Below, piece after piece: positions 35,682 to 45,111 of a stretch of 60,547 nt of DNA. A program made the position numbers and the translations under genes. Numbering within the stretch: position 1 is the first letter of the stretch; every line of letters begins with the position of its first letter. Location: positions 1-60,547 of the forward strand of contig DVIV01000003.1 of NCBI GenBank assembly GCA_018710985.1. Direction: 5' to 3'. This DNA is from Candidatus Limiplasma pullicola (GTDB taxonomy: Bacteria > Bacillota > Clostridia > Christensenellales > Aristaeellaceae). The notes beneath the pieces were generated by a model. That model saw nothing but the letters and a program-made list of their open reading frames with translations. It was not told where the DNA came from and did not search any database.

Positions 35682-36431
35682 TTATTGCGCTGTGTCGGGC
35701 GGTTCGCAGGGGTTGTCGCAGGTACATCGCCCGTGGCAGGGCGCGTCCTCCGGGGATGCGTCGCAGCCCTCGCAGCCCAGCCGCCGCGCATGCTGCGCCA
35801 GGCAGCTCTCCAGCACGGTCAGGCGCTTGACCAGCGCCTCCATGCGGTCCAGCATGGGGTCGGGGAGGTTGACCTGGTCCAGGTCCACCTCGCCGGCGGG
35901 CTGGGGATGCTGCTTTTTGACGATGCGGCCGGGGTTGCCCACGACGGTGCAGTTGTCCGGCACGTCCTTTAGGACGATGGCGCCCGCGCCCACCTTGCTG
36001 TTGTTGCCGATGGTAATCGGCCCCAGCACCTTGGCCCCCGCGCCGATGGTCACGCCGTTGAGGATCGTGGGGTGGCGCTTGCCCGTGTCCTTGCCCGTGC
36101 CGCCCAGCGTGACGCCCTGATAGATGGTCACGTCGTCGCCGATGATGGTGGTTTCGCCGATCACCACGCCGTCGCCGTGGTCGATGAACACCCGCCGGCC
36201 AATCGTCGCGCCGGGGTGGATCTCGATACCCGTGCGGTGCCGGGCGCGCTGGCTGATCCACCGGGCCAGCAGCACATGTCCCTTTTCATAAAGCGCGTGC
36301 GCCCGCCGGTGAGATTTCAGCGCCACCAGCCCGGGGTAGCACAGGCGCACCTCCGCCATGGACTTGGCGGCGGGGTCGCGGGCCAAAACCGCCTCGCGAT
36401 CCTCGCGCACCAGCGTTTTCCAGTCATTCAT
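35682..36431 (-). CDS. cysE: Serine O-acetyltransferase with a cysteine-rich C-terminal tail
   Basis: 249 residues. CysE makes O-acetylserine, the direct precursor of cysteine. The left-handed beta-helix is clear: [60 protein letters not shown] 36431 overlaps the ppk1 end by 8 bp. Odd feature: after the catalytic domain, a ~40-residue tail holds seven cysteines and three histidines ([20 protein letters not shown]), which is unlike ordinary CysE proteins that end near residue 210-220. A metal-binding or redox-sensing role is possible but is inference. Confidence 0.95.
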   Translation of the reverse strand: MNDWKTLVREDREAVLARDPAAKSMAEVRLCYPGLVALKSHRRAHALYEKGHVLLARWISQRARHRTGIEIHPGATIGRRVFIDHGDGVVIGETTIIGDDVTIYQGVTLGGTGKDTGKRHPTILNGVTIGAGAKVLGPITIGNNSKVGAGAIVLKDVPDNCTVVGNPGRIVKKQHPQPAGEVDLDQVNLPDPMLDRMEALVKRLTVLESCLAQHARRLGCEGCDASPEDAPCHGRCTCDNPCEPPDTAQ

Positions 36432-38532
36432 CCGATTTGTCCTCCCCGGCGCATCCATGCGCCTGCGCCCCCGGCGCCCTTTCCACATAGCGGCCCGCAA
36501 AAACGCCTTCCACATCCCTGAGCAGGGTTTCCTGGGCGTTGAAGCCCCCGGCGTGGCGGGGCGAGAGCAGATAGGCGCCGTCCGCCAGCCGCCTGCGGGC
36601 CTTTTCGGTATCGTTCCATTGCAGGAAAAGCACGTTTTCCACCGCGCGGGCCAGCGCCGCGTCCTTGACCGGGAACATCAATTCCACCCGGCGGTAGAGG
36701 TTGCGGGGCATCCAGTCCGCCGAGGACAGGTAGACCTCGCGCTGCCCGCCGTTTTCAAACACGAAGGCCCTGGCGTGCTCCAGGTGGCGGCCCACGATGG
36801 AGCGCACATGGATGTTGTCGCTCACGCCCTCGATTTCGGGAATCACGCAGCAGATGCCGCGCACGATCAGGTCGATCTCCACGCCCGCGCGCCCGGCGCT
36901 AAGCAGCGCCTTGATGATCGCCTTATCCGAGAGGGAGTTCATCTTCGCCACGATGCGTGCGCTGCGTCCGGCCAGAGCATGCTCGCGCTCGCGCTCGATC
37001 AGGTCCAGCAGCGTGGGGGCGAGCAGGTCGGGCGCGGTGACCAGCTCATCCAGCGCCTCCGCCCCGCCTGTCTCCAGTCCCTTGAAAAAGGCAACCGCGT
37101 CGGAGGTGAGCACCGGGTCGGCGGTGAGCAGACCGAAGTCGGTATAGAGCCGGGCGGTGCCGTCGTGGTAGTTGCCGGTGCCCAGATGCACCTCGCGGCG
37201 CGTCTGTCCGTCCACCTCGCGTTCAAACAGCGTGATCTTGCTGTGGGTTTTCATGTTCGGCAGGCCGTACATCACATGGCAGCCCGCGCGCGCGAGGCGC
37301 TCGCCCCAGTAGAGGTTGTTTTCCTCGTCAAAGCGCGCGTGCGCCTCGAAGAGCACCTGCACCTCCTTGCCGTTTTCGGCGGCCTGGGCCAGCGCCGCCA
37401 CGATGGGGCTGTTGCCGCTGACGCGGTAGAGCGTCTGGCGGATGGCGCGGACCGTCGGGTCCTGCGCGGCCAGCTTCATCAGATGTACCACTGGCGCGAA
37501 GCTGTGGTAGGGATGGTAGAGCAGCCAGTCACGCCGGTCGATCTGCTCAAACGCGTCCCGGCCCATCAGCTCGTTGCGCTCTACGGGCTGGGCGGGCGGA
37601 TATTTCAGCTCCGGCCGCTTGACCTGCGCGTAGAGGTTCATCAGCATTCTATTCAGATCCAGCGGACCCGTGACCCGGTAACGCCGTTCGCGCTCCAGGC
37701 CGAAGCGCTGCATCAAAAGCGTGAGCATCTCCTCGCTCATGCGCTCCTCGGCCTCCAGGCGCATCACCTCGCCCCCCAGGCGGTGGGCGAGCATCTCGCG
37801 TACAGCGGGCACGATATCGTCCCCCGTGCGTTCCTCGACGGGGAAGTTCTGGTTGCGGATGATGCGGAACACCGCCGCGTGCTCCACCTGATCCTTGGGA
37901 AACAGCCGGTGCAGGTAATGCTTGACCACGTCCTCCACCCGGATGAGGCATTGCTCCCCCTTGGTCTTGGACAGGTCGAACAGCCTGGGCAGCGCCGTGG
38001 GCAGTCCCACCAGATAAAACGGACCCGCCTTGTGCCGGGGGCGCGTAAGCTTCACCAGCAGGTAGAGCTGCTTTTGCCGGGGACGGCTGTCCCGGAGCGG
38101 CTCCACCTTCAGAAAGGGGCGTATTTCCTTTTCAAACAGCGCCTTTTCGCGCCGGATATGGTCCTCGTCCAGCGAGAAGGTGGGATAGAGCCTCACGCCC
38201 TGCAGATACAGTTCGCTGCGGATGCCCTCGTAGAGCAGGTACTGGGCGTTGTTCTGGCGCAGGAGCTCGCGGTTGACACGGCGGTAGAGGGTGTGCCCGG
38301 CGACGCCCCCGAACTTCTTTCCCTCCTTGGCGGCCTGGTAGATGCGCTGATAGCGCACCTGTACAAACTCGTCCAGGTTGGAGGTGACGATGGCGAGAAA
38401 CTTGGCGCGCTCCAGAAGCGGGTTGTCGGGATTGTCCGCCTCCTGCTGTACTCTCCGGTTAAACGCAAGCCAACTCAATTCGCGGTTCTGGATGGCGTGC
38501 CGCTCCGCTTTGCGTTTGTGCGCCGTACCCAT
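36424..38532 (-). CDS. ppk1: Polyphosphate kinase 1
   Basis: 702 residues. Ppk1 builds polyphosphate from ATP. The N-terminal domain starts [17 protein letters not shown], and catalytic segments are [10 protein letters not shown] and [19 protein letters not shown] (phosphohistidine region); the C-terminal part has [16 protein letters not shown] and [18 protein letters not shown] placed the start at ATG 38532, which has GGACGGGGG upstream; the first ATG (38577) lies only 5 nt from a -10 box. It is the first gene of a run reaching 25441. Confidence 0.94.
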   Translation of the reverse strand: MGTAHKRKAERHAIQNRELSWLAFNRRVQQEADNPDNPLLERAKFLAIVTSNLDEFVQVRYQRIYQAAKEGKKFGGVAGHTLYRRVNRELLRQNNAQYLLYEGIRSELYLQGVRLYPTFSLDEDHIRREKALFEKEIRPFLKVEPLRDSRPRQKQLYLLVKLTRPRHKAGPFYLVGLPTALPRLFDLSKTKGEQCLIRVEDVVKHYLHRLFPKDQVEHAAVFRIIRNQNFPVEERTGDDIVPAVREMLAHRLGGEVMRLEAEERMSEEMLTLLMQRFGLERERRYRVTGPLDLNRMLMNLYAQVKRPELKYPPAQPVERNELMGRDAFEQIDRRDWLLYHPYHSFAPVVHLMKLAAQDPTVRAIRQTLYRVSGNSPIVAALAQAAENGKEVQVLFEAHARFDEENNLYWGERLARAGCHVMYGLPNMKTHSKITLFEREVDGQTRREVHLGTGNYHDGTARLYTDFGLLTADPVLTSDAVAFFKGLETGGAEALDELVTAPDLLAPTLLDLIEREREHALAGRSARIVAKMNSLSDKAIIKALLSAGRAGVEIDLIVRGICCVIPEIEGVSDNIHVRSIVGRHLEHARAFVFENGGQREVYLSSADWMPRNLYRRVELMFPVKDAALARAVENVLFLQWNDTEKARRRLADGAYLLSPRHAGGFNAQETLLRDVEGVFAGRYVERAPGAQAHGCAGEDKSDE

Positions 38533-38575
38533 ATTCCCCCGTCCTTCCATGCCCCTTGCAAATCGGTCATCTCTC

Positions 38576-38605
38576 ATTATAGCACATCAAAGAAGCGGCT
38601 GTCTA
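38576..38605 (-). promoter_or_regulatory. Promoter of the ppk1-cys-leu-exopolysaccharide run
   Basis: Minus strand: TAGACA (complement of 38600-38605), 18-bp spacer, TATAAT (complement of 38576-38581). This is the only good promoter I see before the 13-kb run of closely packed leftward genes. It overlaps the stop codon of the TetR gene. Confidence 0.55.
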
Positions 38606-39172
38606 CGCTTGCCGCCCATCGTAGAGCTTTCTCAGCGCCGTGTACTCATCGCTGAGCATTGCGCTGCAGTAGGACTCGTCGTAGGCCACGCAGCCTGTGG
38701 CGATCAGGGACGCCATGCCCTGCGTGAAGATAAACATGTGCCGGTGAAAGTCGCGGGCGATTTCCAGCGGATAGCCCGTGACGGCTATGACGGCCTCATG
38801 GGCGCGGCCCGCCGTTTCTTCCAGGCAGGCTCTGGCATTGGCCACGCGCGCAAAGTCGCTTAAAAACAGCAGCCGGTAGAGGGCGCGCTCCTCGTTGGCA
38901 AAGCGCAGCACCGTCAGCCCGCAGGCCTTGTAGAGCGGCACGCCCTCGATGCCGCAGTCGGCCATCTGCCTGTTGAACAGCGCCGCCGCACGCGCGTATA
39001 CCTGCGCCCGAAGCTCATCCATGCCGCCCAGCCCGCTGTAGAGCGGCTGGGTGGAGCTGCCCAGCCGAGCAGCCACAGCGCGCGCATTAAGCGCCTCCGG
39101 TCCCCTCTCGCGCACAATATCCAGCGCGGCGCGAATGATGCTCTCCCTGTCGAATTTTACCCTGCGCGCCAC
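38603..39172 (-). CDS. TetR/AcrR-family transcriptional regulator
   Basis: 189 residues. Helix-turn-helix: ESIIRAALDIVRERG and NARAVAARLGSSTQPLYSGLGGMDEL near residues 10-50, with a slightly atypical recognition helix. The C-terminal domain resembles WHG-type TetR proteins (RALYRLLFLSDFARVA). Start GTG 39172 follows GGGAGG. Divergent from the MATE pump gene, which is the likely target. Confidence 0.88.
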   Translation of the reverse strand: MARRVKFDRESIIRAALDIVRERGPEALNARAVAARLGSSTQPLYSGLGGMDELRAQVYARAAALFNRQMADCGIEGVPLYKACGLTVLRFANEERALYRLLFLSDFARVANARACLEETAGRAHEAVIAVTGYPLEIARDFHRHMFIFTQGMASLIATGCVAYDESYCSAMLSDEYTALRKLYDGRQA

Positions 39173-39195
39173 AGTCACCCCTCCCTTATTCCCTG

Positions 39196-39225
39196 ATTTT
39201 AACAAGGGTTACGCCGCGTTGTCAA
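39196..39225 (-). promoter_or_regulatory. Promoter of the TetR gene
   Basis: Minus strand: TTGACA (complement of 39220-39225), 18 bp, TAAAAT (complement of 39196-39201). It is back to back with the MATE promoter, 40 bp apart. Confidence 0.6.
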
Positions 39226-39265
39226 CCGTGCCGTGCGCCTTTTGCTTTGCCAAGGCAAAAAGCCC

Positions 39266-39322
39266 TTGACGGCTTCGCGCTTTTCCGCTATCATATTAGA
39301 TTGGCGGTCCTGCATCAGGACC
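39266..39322 (+). promoter_or_regulatory. MATE promoter and 5'-UTR hairpin
   Basis: TTGACG (39266-39271), 17-bp spacer, TATCAT (39289-39294). The transcript would begin next to a perfect 7-bp hairpin GGTCCTG/CAGGACC (39306-39322). It does not match a guanidine or other drug-pump riboswitch that I recognise. A TTTGCC/GGCAAA repeat at 39246-39259 just upstream of the -35 may be an operator. Confidence 0.55.
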
Positions 39323-39378
39323 CTCTTTCACTGCTCGTTAACTTTTCAAAAAACCGAAGCACACAAGGAGAAGCGTTT

Positions 39379-40755
39379 ATGGAACAGCAGGAACGTTCAA
39401 AAATGCTGGGCACCATGCCCATGGGGCGGCTGGTGACCAAGGTATCTGTCCCCATCATGGTGAGCATGCTGGTGCAGGCCCTCTACAACGTGGTGGACGG
39501 CATCTTCGTGGCGCGCTACAGCCCGGATGCCCTCACGGCCGTATCGCTGGCCTTCCCCATCCAACTTCTCATGATCGCGGTGGCGACGGGCCTAGGTGTG
39601 GGCATCAACAGCCTGATCAGCCGCAAGCTGGGGCAGAAGCGGCCCGATGAAGCGCGCGACGCGGCCCGCTGCGGCATGCTGCTGGAGCTGGGCGGTTTCG
39701 TGCTGTTTCTGCTCTTCGGCCTGTTTGGCTCGCGCAGTTTCTTCCATCTGTTCACGCCGGATGCGGAACTGCAGCGCATGGCGGGCGACTATCTGAGCAT
39801 CGTGACGATCTTCAGCTTCGGCCTGTTTCTGTCCATCTCCTTTGAGCGCATGATGCAGGCCACGGGCAACACCATGCTGTCCATGACCACGCAGCTTACA
39901 GGCGCGGTGATCAACATCATCCTGGACCCCATCATGATCTTCGGCCTGCTGGGCACGCCGCAGATGGGCGTTGCGGGCGCGGCGGCGGCCACGGTGATCG
40001 GCCAGATCGGCGGCATGCTGCTGGGATTTGTGCTCAACCAGCTCAAAAACCACGAGCTCAAGGTGGTCTGGCGCGGCTTTCATCCGGAAGCCTCCGTGTT
40101 CAAAAGCATCCTGGCGGTGGGCTTCCCCAGCATCATCATGCAGTCCATCAGCTCGTTCATGAACGTGTTGATGAATCTCATTCTCATCGGCTTCGGCAAT
40201 ACCGCCGTCAGCGTGCTGGGCGTGTATTTCAAGCTCCAGTCCTTCGTGTTCATGCCGGTGTTCGGCCTGAGCAACGGGCTGGTGGCCATCGTGGGCTACA
40301 ACTACGGCGCGCGCCTGCGCCAGCGCGTGTATGACGCCATCCGCGTGGCGGTCAAGCTGGCCGTGGCGATCATGGCGGTGGGCACGCTGGCGTTCCTGCT
40401 GATTCCCGAAACGCTGCTGGGCCTGTTTGAGGCGGAGGGCGCGAGCGACCTGACCGCCATCGGCGTGGTGGCGCTGCGCACCATCAGCAGCCATTTCATC
40501 CTGGCCGCGGTGGGGATCACGCTGAGCACCGTGTTCCAGGCCATCGGCAAGGGCTTCTACAGCCTGCTGATGAGCATGTGCCGCCAGCTGATCGTGCTTC
40601 TGCCGGCGGCGTGGATTCTCAGCCGGCTCGGCGGGCTGAACGCCGTGTGGTGGTGCTTCCCCGTGGCGGAGGCGGTGTCGCTGGCGCTGTGCCTGGTGCT
40701 GTTCCGCAAGGTGGATGTCCGGATGCTCAGGCCTCTGGGGCAGGAGGAAGCGTAA
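39379..40755 (+). CDS. MATE-family multidrug/toxin efflux transporter
   Basis: 458 residues with twelve hydrophobic segments in two homologous halves. Family marks are LVTKVSVPIMVSMLVQALYNVVDGIFVARY, read in two parts, and QATGNTMLSM, MQSISSFMNVLMNLIL in the second half. It is a sodium- or proton-driven exporter of organic cations or related compounds. ATG 39379 follows AAGGAG (39365-39370). Its last 29 bp overlap the 3' end of the opposite AraC gene. Confidence 0.93.
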   Translation: MEQQERSKMLGTMPMGRLVTKVSVPIMVSMLVQALYNVVDGIFVARYSPDALTAVSLAFPIQLLMIAVATGLGVGINSLISRKLGQKRPDEARDAARCGMLLELGGFVLFLLFGLFGSRSFFHLFTPDAELQRMAGDYLSIVTIFSFGLFLSISFERMMQATGNTMLSMTTQLTGAVINIILDPIMIFGLLGTPQMGVAGAAAATVIGQIGGMLLGFVLNQLKNHELKVVWRGFHPEASVFKSILAVGFPSIIMQSISSFMNVLMNLILIGFGNTAVSVLGVYFKLQSFVFMPVFGLSNGLVAIVGYNYGARLRQRVYDAIRVAVKLAVAIMAVGTLAFLLIPETLLGLFEAEGASDLTAIGVVALRTISSHFILAAVGITLSTVFQAIGKGFYSLLMSMCRQLIVLLPAAWILSRLGGLNAVWWCFPVAEAVSLALCLVLFRKVDVRMLRPLGQEEA

Positions 40756-41653
40756 GCGCGTCATCCCGCCGCGCGTTTGCGCGGCGGTACTCCCTTGGCG
40801 TACAGTGATAAAACCGTTTGAATATTCTGGCGAAATTACTGGGGCTGTCAAAGCCACAGCGCGACGCCGCCTCCGAAACGCTGCTGGCCGGATCGGTCAG
40901 CAGCGTTTCTGCTCCCCGCATCACGCGGTATTTCAGCAGGTACTGAAAGGGCGAAAGCCGGATGGTTCTCTGAAAGCAGCGCAGGCATTCCCGCTCGCTG
41001 ATGCCCGCCGCGCCCGCCACATCCCGCAGCGACAGATTGTCGGAAAAGTTTTCATGGATGCAGCCGAGCATTTTTTTCACGCGCAGGTCATCCCGATCCA
41101 TGGCGGGAGCCCTTTTGTCCATCTGCCCCGCAAAGCGCTCGCACAGGCGCAGGCAGATGCGGGAAAGGTTTTCGCGAACGGTAAATTCAAACCCCGGCAC
41201 GTCCTGCGCCAGTGCGTTGTGGGCGGCTGCGAACCAGCGGGATACGCATTCCTCCTCCAGCAAAACACCTGAAAAGGCCTTGCACGCGGCCAGCGGTCGC
41301 ATATACTTTCTGGCAAAAACAGAATCGTCGCTTCCGCAGATCAGGGCCGGGCTGAACACCAGAGAGCGCAGGCTGCATTCCCCCACCGCCGAGGCGGCGT
41401 GCGGAACGCCGGAGTTGATGGCGGCCAGCCTGCCCTTTTCCAGCAGAAAGGACGCCGACGGCGTGCTGATGTTCATTTGCCCCTCCGCAAGCGAGATGAG
41501 CTCAATCTCGTCGTGCCAGTGCCACGGAATGTCATCCTCCTGCCGCTGCGTATGGCGCGAGGCGTATCCCGCGCAGGGAAACTCGGTGCTTCCGTGCGGC
41601 TGGAGCTCCCTTGACGTGCCGCTCAGGTTCAGTCCGCATTGTTGAAGGGCCAT
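40727..41653 (-). CDS. AraC-family transcriptional regulator
   Basis: 308 residues. N-terminal cupin-like sensor (PWHWHDEIELISLAEG, near residue 43) and C-terminal double helix-turn-helix: NLSLRDVAGAAGISERECLRCF and SVSEAASRCGFDSPSNFARIFK with RFYHCTPREYRR. It is divergent from the MFS transporter at 41778 with overlapping promoters and probably activates it when a small sugar-like ligand is present. GGAGGAGG lies 13 bp upstream of the ATG, a rather long spacing. Confidence 0.92.
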   Translation of the reverse strand: MALQQCGLNLSGTSRELQPHGSTEFPCAGYASRHTQRQEDDIPWHWHDEIELISLAEGQMNISTPSASFLLEKGRLAAINSGVPHAASAVGECSLRSLVFSPALICGSDDSVFARKYMRPLAACKAFSGVLLEEECVSRWFAAAHNALAQDVPGFEFTVRENLSRICLRLCERFAGQMDKRAPAMDRDDLRVKKMLGCIHENFSDNLSLRDVAGAAGISERECLRCFQRTIRLSPFQYLLKYRVMRGAETLLTDPASSVSEAASRCGFDSPSNFARIFKRFYHCTPREYRRANARRDDALTLPPAPEA

Positions 41654-41696
41654 ATTGGTTGGTATACCTCCTCCGCCGTTTGGCGGTTTTCTGCTA

Positions 41697-41744
41697 TTAT
41701 ACGGCCAGATATGCGTTGAATCAAGCGGCGTTTGGCTGTATTCT
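41697..41744. promoter_or_regulatory. Divergent AraC/MFS promoters with overlapping -35 boxes
   Basis: Plus strand: TTGAAT (41716-41721), 17 bp, TATTCT (41739-41744). Minus strand: TTGATT (complement of 41719-41724), 17 bp, TATAAT (complement of 41697-41702). The two -35 boxes share the bases AAT, so the two polymerases compete. A CCGCC/GGCGG hairpin at 41671-41685 lies in the AraC leader. Confidence 0.6.
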
Positions 41745-41777
41745 TACACATGACAATCCACATGGGAGGATGAGCGC

Positions 41778-42938
41778 ATGCTTCATCTGCTGCTTGGCAT
41801 CATCTATCTGGCGTTTATCAGTCTGGGGCTCCCCGATTCTCTGCTGGGATCGGCGTGGCCGGCGATGTATCGTGAGTTCGCCGTCCCCGTTTCCTACGCG
41901 GGCGGCATTTCCGCCATCATCTCCATCGGCACGGTGATCTCCAGCCTGCAAAGCGACCGGCTCACCAAGCGGCTGGGCACGGGCAGGGTGACGGCGCTCA
42001 GCGTGCTGACCACAGCCGTGGCCCTGTTTGGTTTTTCCGTCAGCCACTCCTTCGCGGCGCTGTGCCTGTGGGCCATCCCCTACGGCCTCGGCGCCGGGAG
42101 CGTGGACGCCTCGCTGAACAATTACGTGGCGCTACACTACGCCAGCCGCCACATGAGCTGGCTGCACTGCATGTGGGGGCTGGGTGCTTCTCTGGGACCG
42201 TACATCATGGGCTACGCCCTGACGGGCGGCGGCTGGAGCACAGGCTATCGCATCATCTCCCTCCTTCAGTTCGCGCTGGCCGCCGCGCTGCTTCTCACCC
42301 TGCCCCTGTGGAAGACAAAAGCGACGGGCACCGCCGGCGCGGAGCGTCCGCAGCCGCTCCCGCTGAAAAAGGTCATCCGCATTCCGGGCGCAAAGGAGGT
42401 CATGGCGATGTTCTTCTGCTATTGCGCCGTAGAGCAGACCGCCATTCTGTGGGCGAGCAGCTATCTGGCCCTTCGCTGGGGGCTGTCCGCGCAGGAGGCG
42501 GCGAGCCATGCCAGCCTGTTTTTCGTGGGCATTACCGCCGGGCGGGCGCTGTCAGGCTTTCTGACGCTGAAATTCAGCGATACGCAGATGATCCGTCTGG
42601 GGCAGGCCGTCTTGCTGGTGGGCGTGCTGTGCCTTCTGCTTCCCTTTGGCACGTCCTCGGCGCTGACGGGCCTTGTGCTGGTTGGCCTTGGCTGCGCGCC
42701 GGTCTACCCGTCCATCATTCATTCCACGCCGGACCGTTTCGGCGCGGATCAGTCGCAGGCCATTATCGGCATACAGATGGCCTCCGCCTATGTGGGCACC
42801 TGCCTCATGCCGCCTCTGTTTGGCCTGATTGCCAACCATATCAGCGTTTCGCTGCTGCCGCCGTATCTGCTTGTGCTTCTTGCAATGATGGCGCTGATGC
42901 ATGAGCGGCTGCTGAAGGTGACGGGAAAGAAAGCGTGA
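41778..42938 (+). CDS. MFS transporter
   Basis: 386 residues, twelve membrane helices. It has SLGLPDSLLGSAWPAMYREF in helix 1, LTKRLGTGRV in the 2-3 loop, and PYGLGAGSVDASLNNYVALHY, the pattern of the fucose-permease-like FHS branch. It probably imports or exports a sugar or similar compound. GGGAGG at 41764-41769 fits the ATG. Likely controlled by the divergent AraC regulator. Confidence 0.88.
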   Translation: MLHLLLGIIYLAFISLGLPDSLLGSAWPAMYREFAVPVSYAGGISAIISIGTVISSLQSDRLTKRLGTGRVTALSVLTTAVALFGFSVSHSFAALCLWAIPYGLGAGSVDASLNNYVALHYASRHMSWLHCMWGLGASLGPYIMGYALTGGGWSTGYRIISLLQFALAAALLLTLPLWKTKATGTAGAERPQPLPLKKVIRIPGAKEVMAMFFCYCAVEQTAILWASSYLALRWGLSAQEAASHASLFFVGITAGRALSGFLTLKFSDTQMIRLGQAVLLVGVLCLLLPFGTSSALTGLVLVGLGCAPVYPSIIHSTPDRFGADQSQAIIGIQMASAYVGTCLMPPLFGLIANHISVSLLPPYLLVLLAMMALMHERLLKVTGKKA

Positions 42939-42965
42939 TGGACGGTTTCAGCGGCCCGCTTTCGC

Positions 42966-42994
42966 TTGACATGCCCCGCGGCATTGGGTACAAT
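42966..42994 (+). promoter_or_regulatory. Promoter of the second glycan cassette
   Basis: TTGACA (42966-42971), 17-bp spacer, TACAAT (42989-42994), 32 bp before the glycosyltransferase start. Confidence 0.7.
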
Positions 42995-43026
42995 CGGCAT
43001 AGCAAAACGGAGGGGAGGCGCGCTAG

Positions 43027-43980
43027 ATGGAGCCCATGGTGAGCGTCTGCTGCGCGGCGTACAACCACGCGCCCTACATCGCCCAGGCGCTGGAGAGCTT
43101 TCTGGCGCAGGATGTGCCGGTGGAGATTCTGGTGCACGACGACGCCTCCACCGACGGCACGCAGGAGATCCTGCGCGACTACGCGCGCCGGTATCCCGAC
43201 GTGGTCAGGCCCCTGTTTGAAACCGAGAACCAGTATTCCAAAGGCGTGGCCATCGACCCCACGTTCAACTACCCCCGCGCGCGGGGCAAGTACATCGCCC
43301 TGTGCGAGGGGGACGACCTGTGGAGCGACCCCCGCAAGCTGCGCCGCCAGGTGGACTACATGGAGGCCCATCCGGACTGCACCTTCTGCTTCACCAACGG
43401 CCTGATCCGCGACGCGGACGGCCGCGCGCCGGACCGGCCCTTCCTCCCCTACAGCGAGAAGGACACCCCGGGTTACTTTGCCGCCGACCACGTCTACACG
43501 CTGGGCGACTTCTGCGCGCTCAACTTCGTGCCCACGGCCACGTTCCTTTTTCCGCGATCGGCGCTGGACCGGCTGCCGCCGGCCTTCTGGGACAAGCCCT
43601 GCCCCCACGGCGACCTCAAGCTGCGCATGTACCTGACCGCGGCGGGCTACGCCGCCTACCTGCACGCCTTTACCTGCGTGTACCGCGAAAACGTGCGCAC
43701 CGGAGCCATGAGCCAGTGGTCGCGCGAGACGGGCCGGAAGGTATACGAGCGCAGCCGCAGCGTGGCCGATATGCTCGGGGATGTGGACGAATTTTCCCAA
43801 AAGCGGTATACTGAACAGGTGAGCCGCTTCCGCGACTGGTATCTCTACGTGATGCTGTGGAACGCGCCCAGCGCGCGCGTGCTCAGGGAGCCGGACGCGC
43901 GGCGCGTCTATCGCGCCCTGCCGCCCGCCCGCCGGCTGAAATACCGCCTCAAGCGCCTGCTGGCCCCCCTGCGGGGCTGA
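43027..43980 (+). CDS. Glycosyltransferase family 2
   Basis: 317 residues, GT-A fold. Signatures: VSVCCAAYNHAPYIAQALES, VEILVHDDASTDGT (first Asp motif) and CEGDDLWSDPRKL (second metal-binding acidic motif). It should add one sugar to an acceptor at the inner face of the membrane. First gene of a four-gene cassette (glycosyltransferase, aminotransferase, flippase, ATP-grasp), all with small gaps or overlaps. Confidence 0.93.
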   Translation: MEPMVSVCCAAYNHAPYIAQALESFLAQDVPVEILVHDDASTDGTQEILRDYARRYPDVVRPLFETENQYSKGVAIDPTFNYPRARGKYIALCEGDDLWSDPRKLRRQVDYMEAHPDCTFCFTNGLIRDADGRAPDRPFLPYSEKDTPGYFAADHVYTLGDFCALNFVPTATFLFPRSALDRLPPAFWDKPCPHGDLKLRMYLTAAGYAAYLHAFTCVYRENVRTGAMSQWSRETGRKVYERSRSVADMLGDVDEFSQKRYTEQVSRFRDWYLYVMLWNAPSARVLREPDARRVYRALPPARRLKYRLKRLLAPLRG

Positions 43981-44001
43981 CCCAAGAAAGGGACTGCTGC
44001 T

Positions 44002-45111
44002 ATGCGCATCAACGTCACCCGCTCCTCCATGCCTGATTTTGAGGAATTCTGCCGGGAAATCCGCCCCCTGTGGGATTCGCACTGGCTGACCAATAACGGC
44101 GAGAAGCTGCTGGATTTGCAAAGCCGCCTGGAAGCGTATCTGGACGTATCGCATGTCTCGCCGTTCACCAATGGCCACCTGGCGCTGGAGGCGCTTTTGG
44201 AGGCGCTGGACCTTGAGGGCGAGGTCATCACCACGCCCTTCACCTTTGCCTCCACCACGCACGCCCTCGTGCGCAAGGGGCTGACCCCCGTGTTCTGCGA
44301 CATCCGCGAGAGCGACTACACGCTGGACCCGGCGCTGCTGGAGGGGCTGATCACCGAAAAAACCTGCGCCATTCTGCCCGTGCACGTCTACGGCTGCCTG
44401 TGCGACGCGGACGCCATCCAGGCCGTCGCGGACCGACACGGTCTCAAGGTGATCTACGACGCGGCGCACGCCTTCGGCGTCAGCCGGAACGGCGTGTCCG
44501 CGGCGCGGCTGGGGCTGGCGTCCATGTTCAGCTTTCACGCCACGAAGGTGTATCACACCATCGAGGGCGGGGCGGTTGCCACGGAGAGCGCGGAGCTGAC
44601 ACAGAAGCTGGCGCTTGTGCGCAACTTCGGCATCACCGGGCCCGACGACGTGGTATCCGTGGGCGGAAACGCCAAGATGAACGAGTTCCAGGCCGCGATG
44701 GGCCTGTGCAACCTGCGCCATGTGGATGGTGAAATTGCCGCCCGCCGCCATGTTCACGAGCGCTACATGGACCGGCTGGACGGCGTGGGCGGTTTGCGCC
44801 TGCCGCCCGTGCAGCCGGGCGTCAAGGGCAACTATGCCTATTTCCCGGTGGTGTTTGCGGGCGGGCGGGCCGTGCGCGACGCGGTGTGCGAGGCGCTGGA
44901 CCGCGAGGGCGTCTACGCGCGCAAATACTTCTACCCCCTCGTGACCGACTTTGAATGCTACCGCGGCCGCGACGGCTTCGACACCTCGCGCTTGCCCGTG
45001 GCTCGCCGCGTCTCCGACGGCGTGGCGACGCTGCCGCTCTATCCGGGGCTTGCCGACGCGGAGGTGGACCTCATCTGCCGCGTGGTCAGGGAGGCGGTCC
45101 GAAATGCGTGA
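44002..45111 (+). CDS. DegT/DnrJ/EryC1 PLP-dependent sugar aminotransferase
   Basis: 369 residues. The cofactor lysine is in SFHATKVYHTIEGGA, with the expected VHVYGCLCD and VIYDAAHAFGV before it and KMNEFQAAMG after it. Such enzymes transfer an amino group to a nucleotide keto-sugar, for example to make dTDP- or UDP-amino sugars. The presence beside a GT2 and flippase points to an amino sugar in a surface glycan. It overlaps the flippase gene by 8 bp. Confidence 0.95.
   Translation: MRINVTRSSMPDFEEFCREIRPLWDSHWLTNNGEKLLDLQSRLEAYLDVSHVSPFTNGHLALEALLEALDLEGEVITTPFTFASTTHALVRKGLTPVFCDIRESDYTLDPALLEGLITEKTCAILPVHVYGCLCDADAIQAVADRHGLKVIYDAAHAFGVSRNGVSAARLGLASMFSFHATKVYHTIEGGAVATESAELTQKLALVRNFGITGPDDVVSVGGNAKMNEFQAAMGLCNLRHVDGEIAARRHVHERYMDRLDGVGGLRLPPVQPGVKGNYAYFPVVFAGGRAVRDAVCEALDREGVYARKYFYPLVTDFECYRGRDGFDTSRLPVARRVSDGVATLPLYPGLADAEVDLICRVVREAVRNA

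Noticed and set aside
35667-36431. T-box or other riboswitch before cysE, cysS or leuA
   Set aside because: The genes overlap or are separated by 14 bp or less; there is no room for a leader and no T-box sequence.
39295-39378. Guanidine or other drug-pump riboswitch before the MATE gene
   Set aside because: Only one short hairpin (39306-39322) is present and its loop does not match the ACGR loops of the guanidine-II class.
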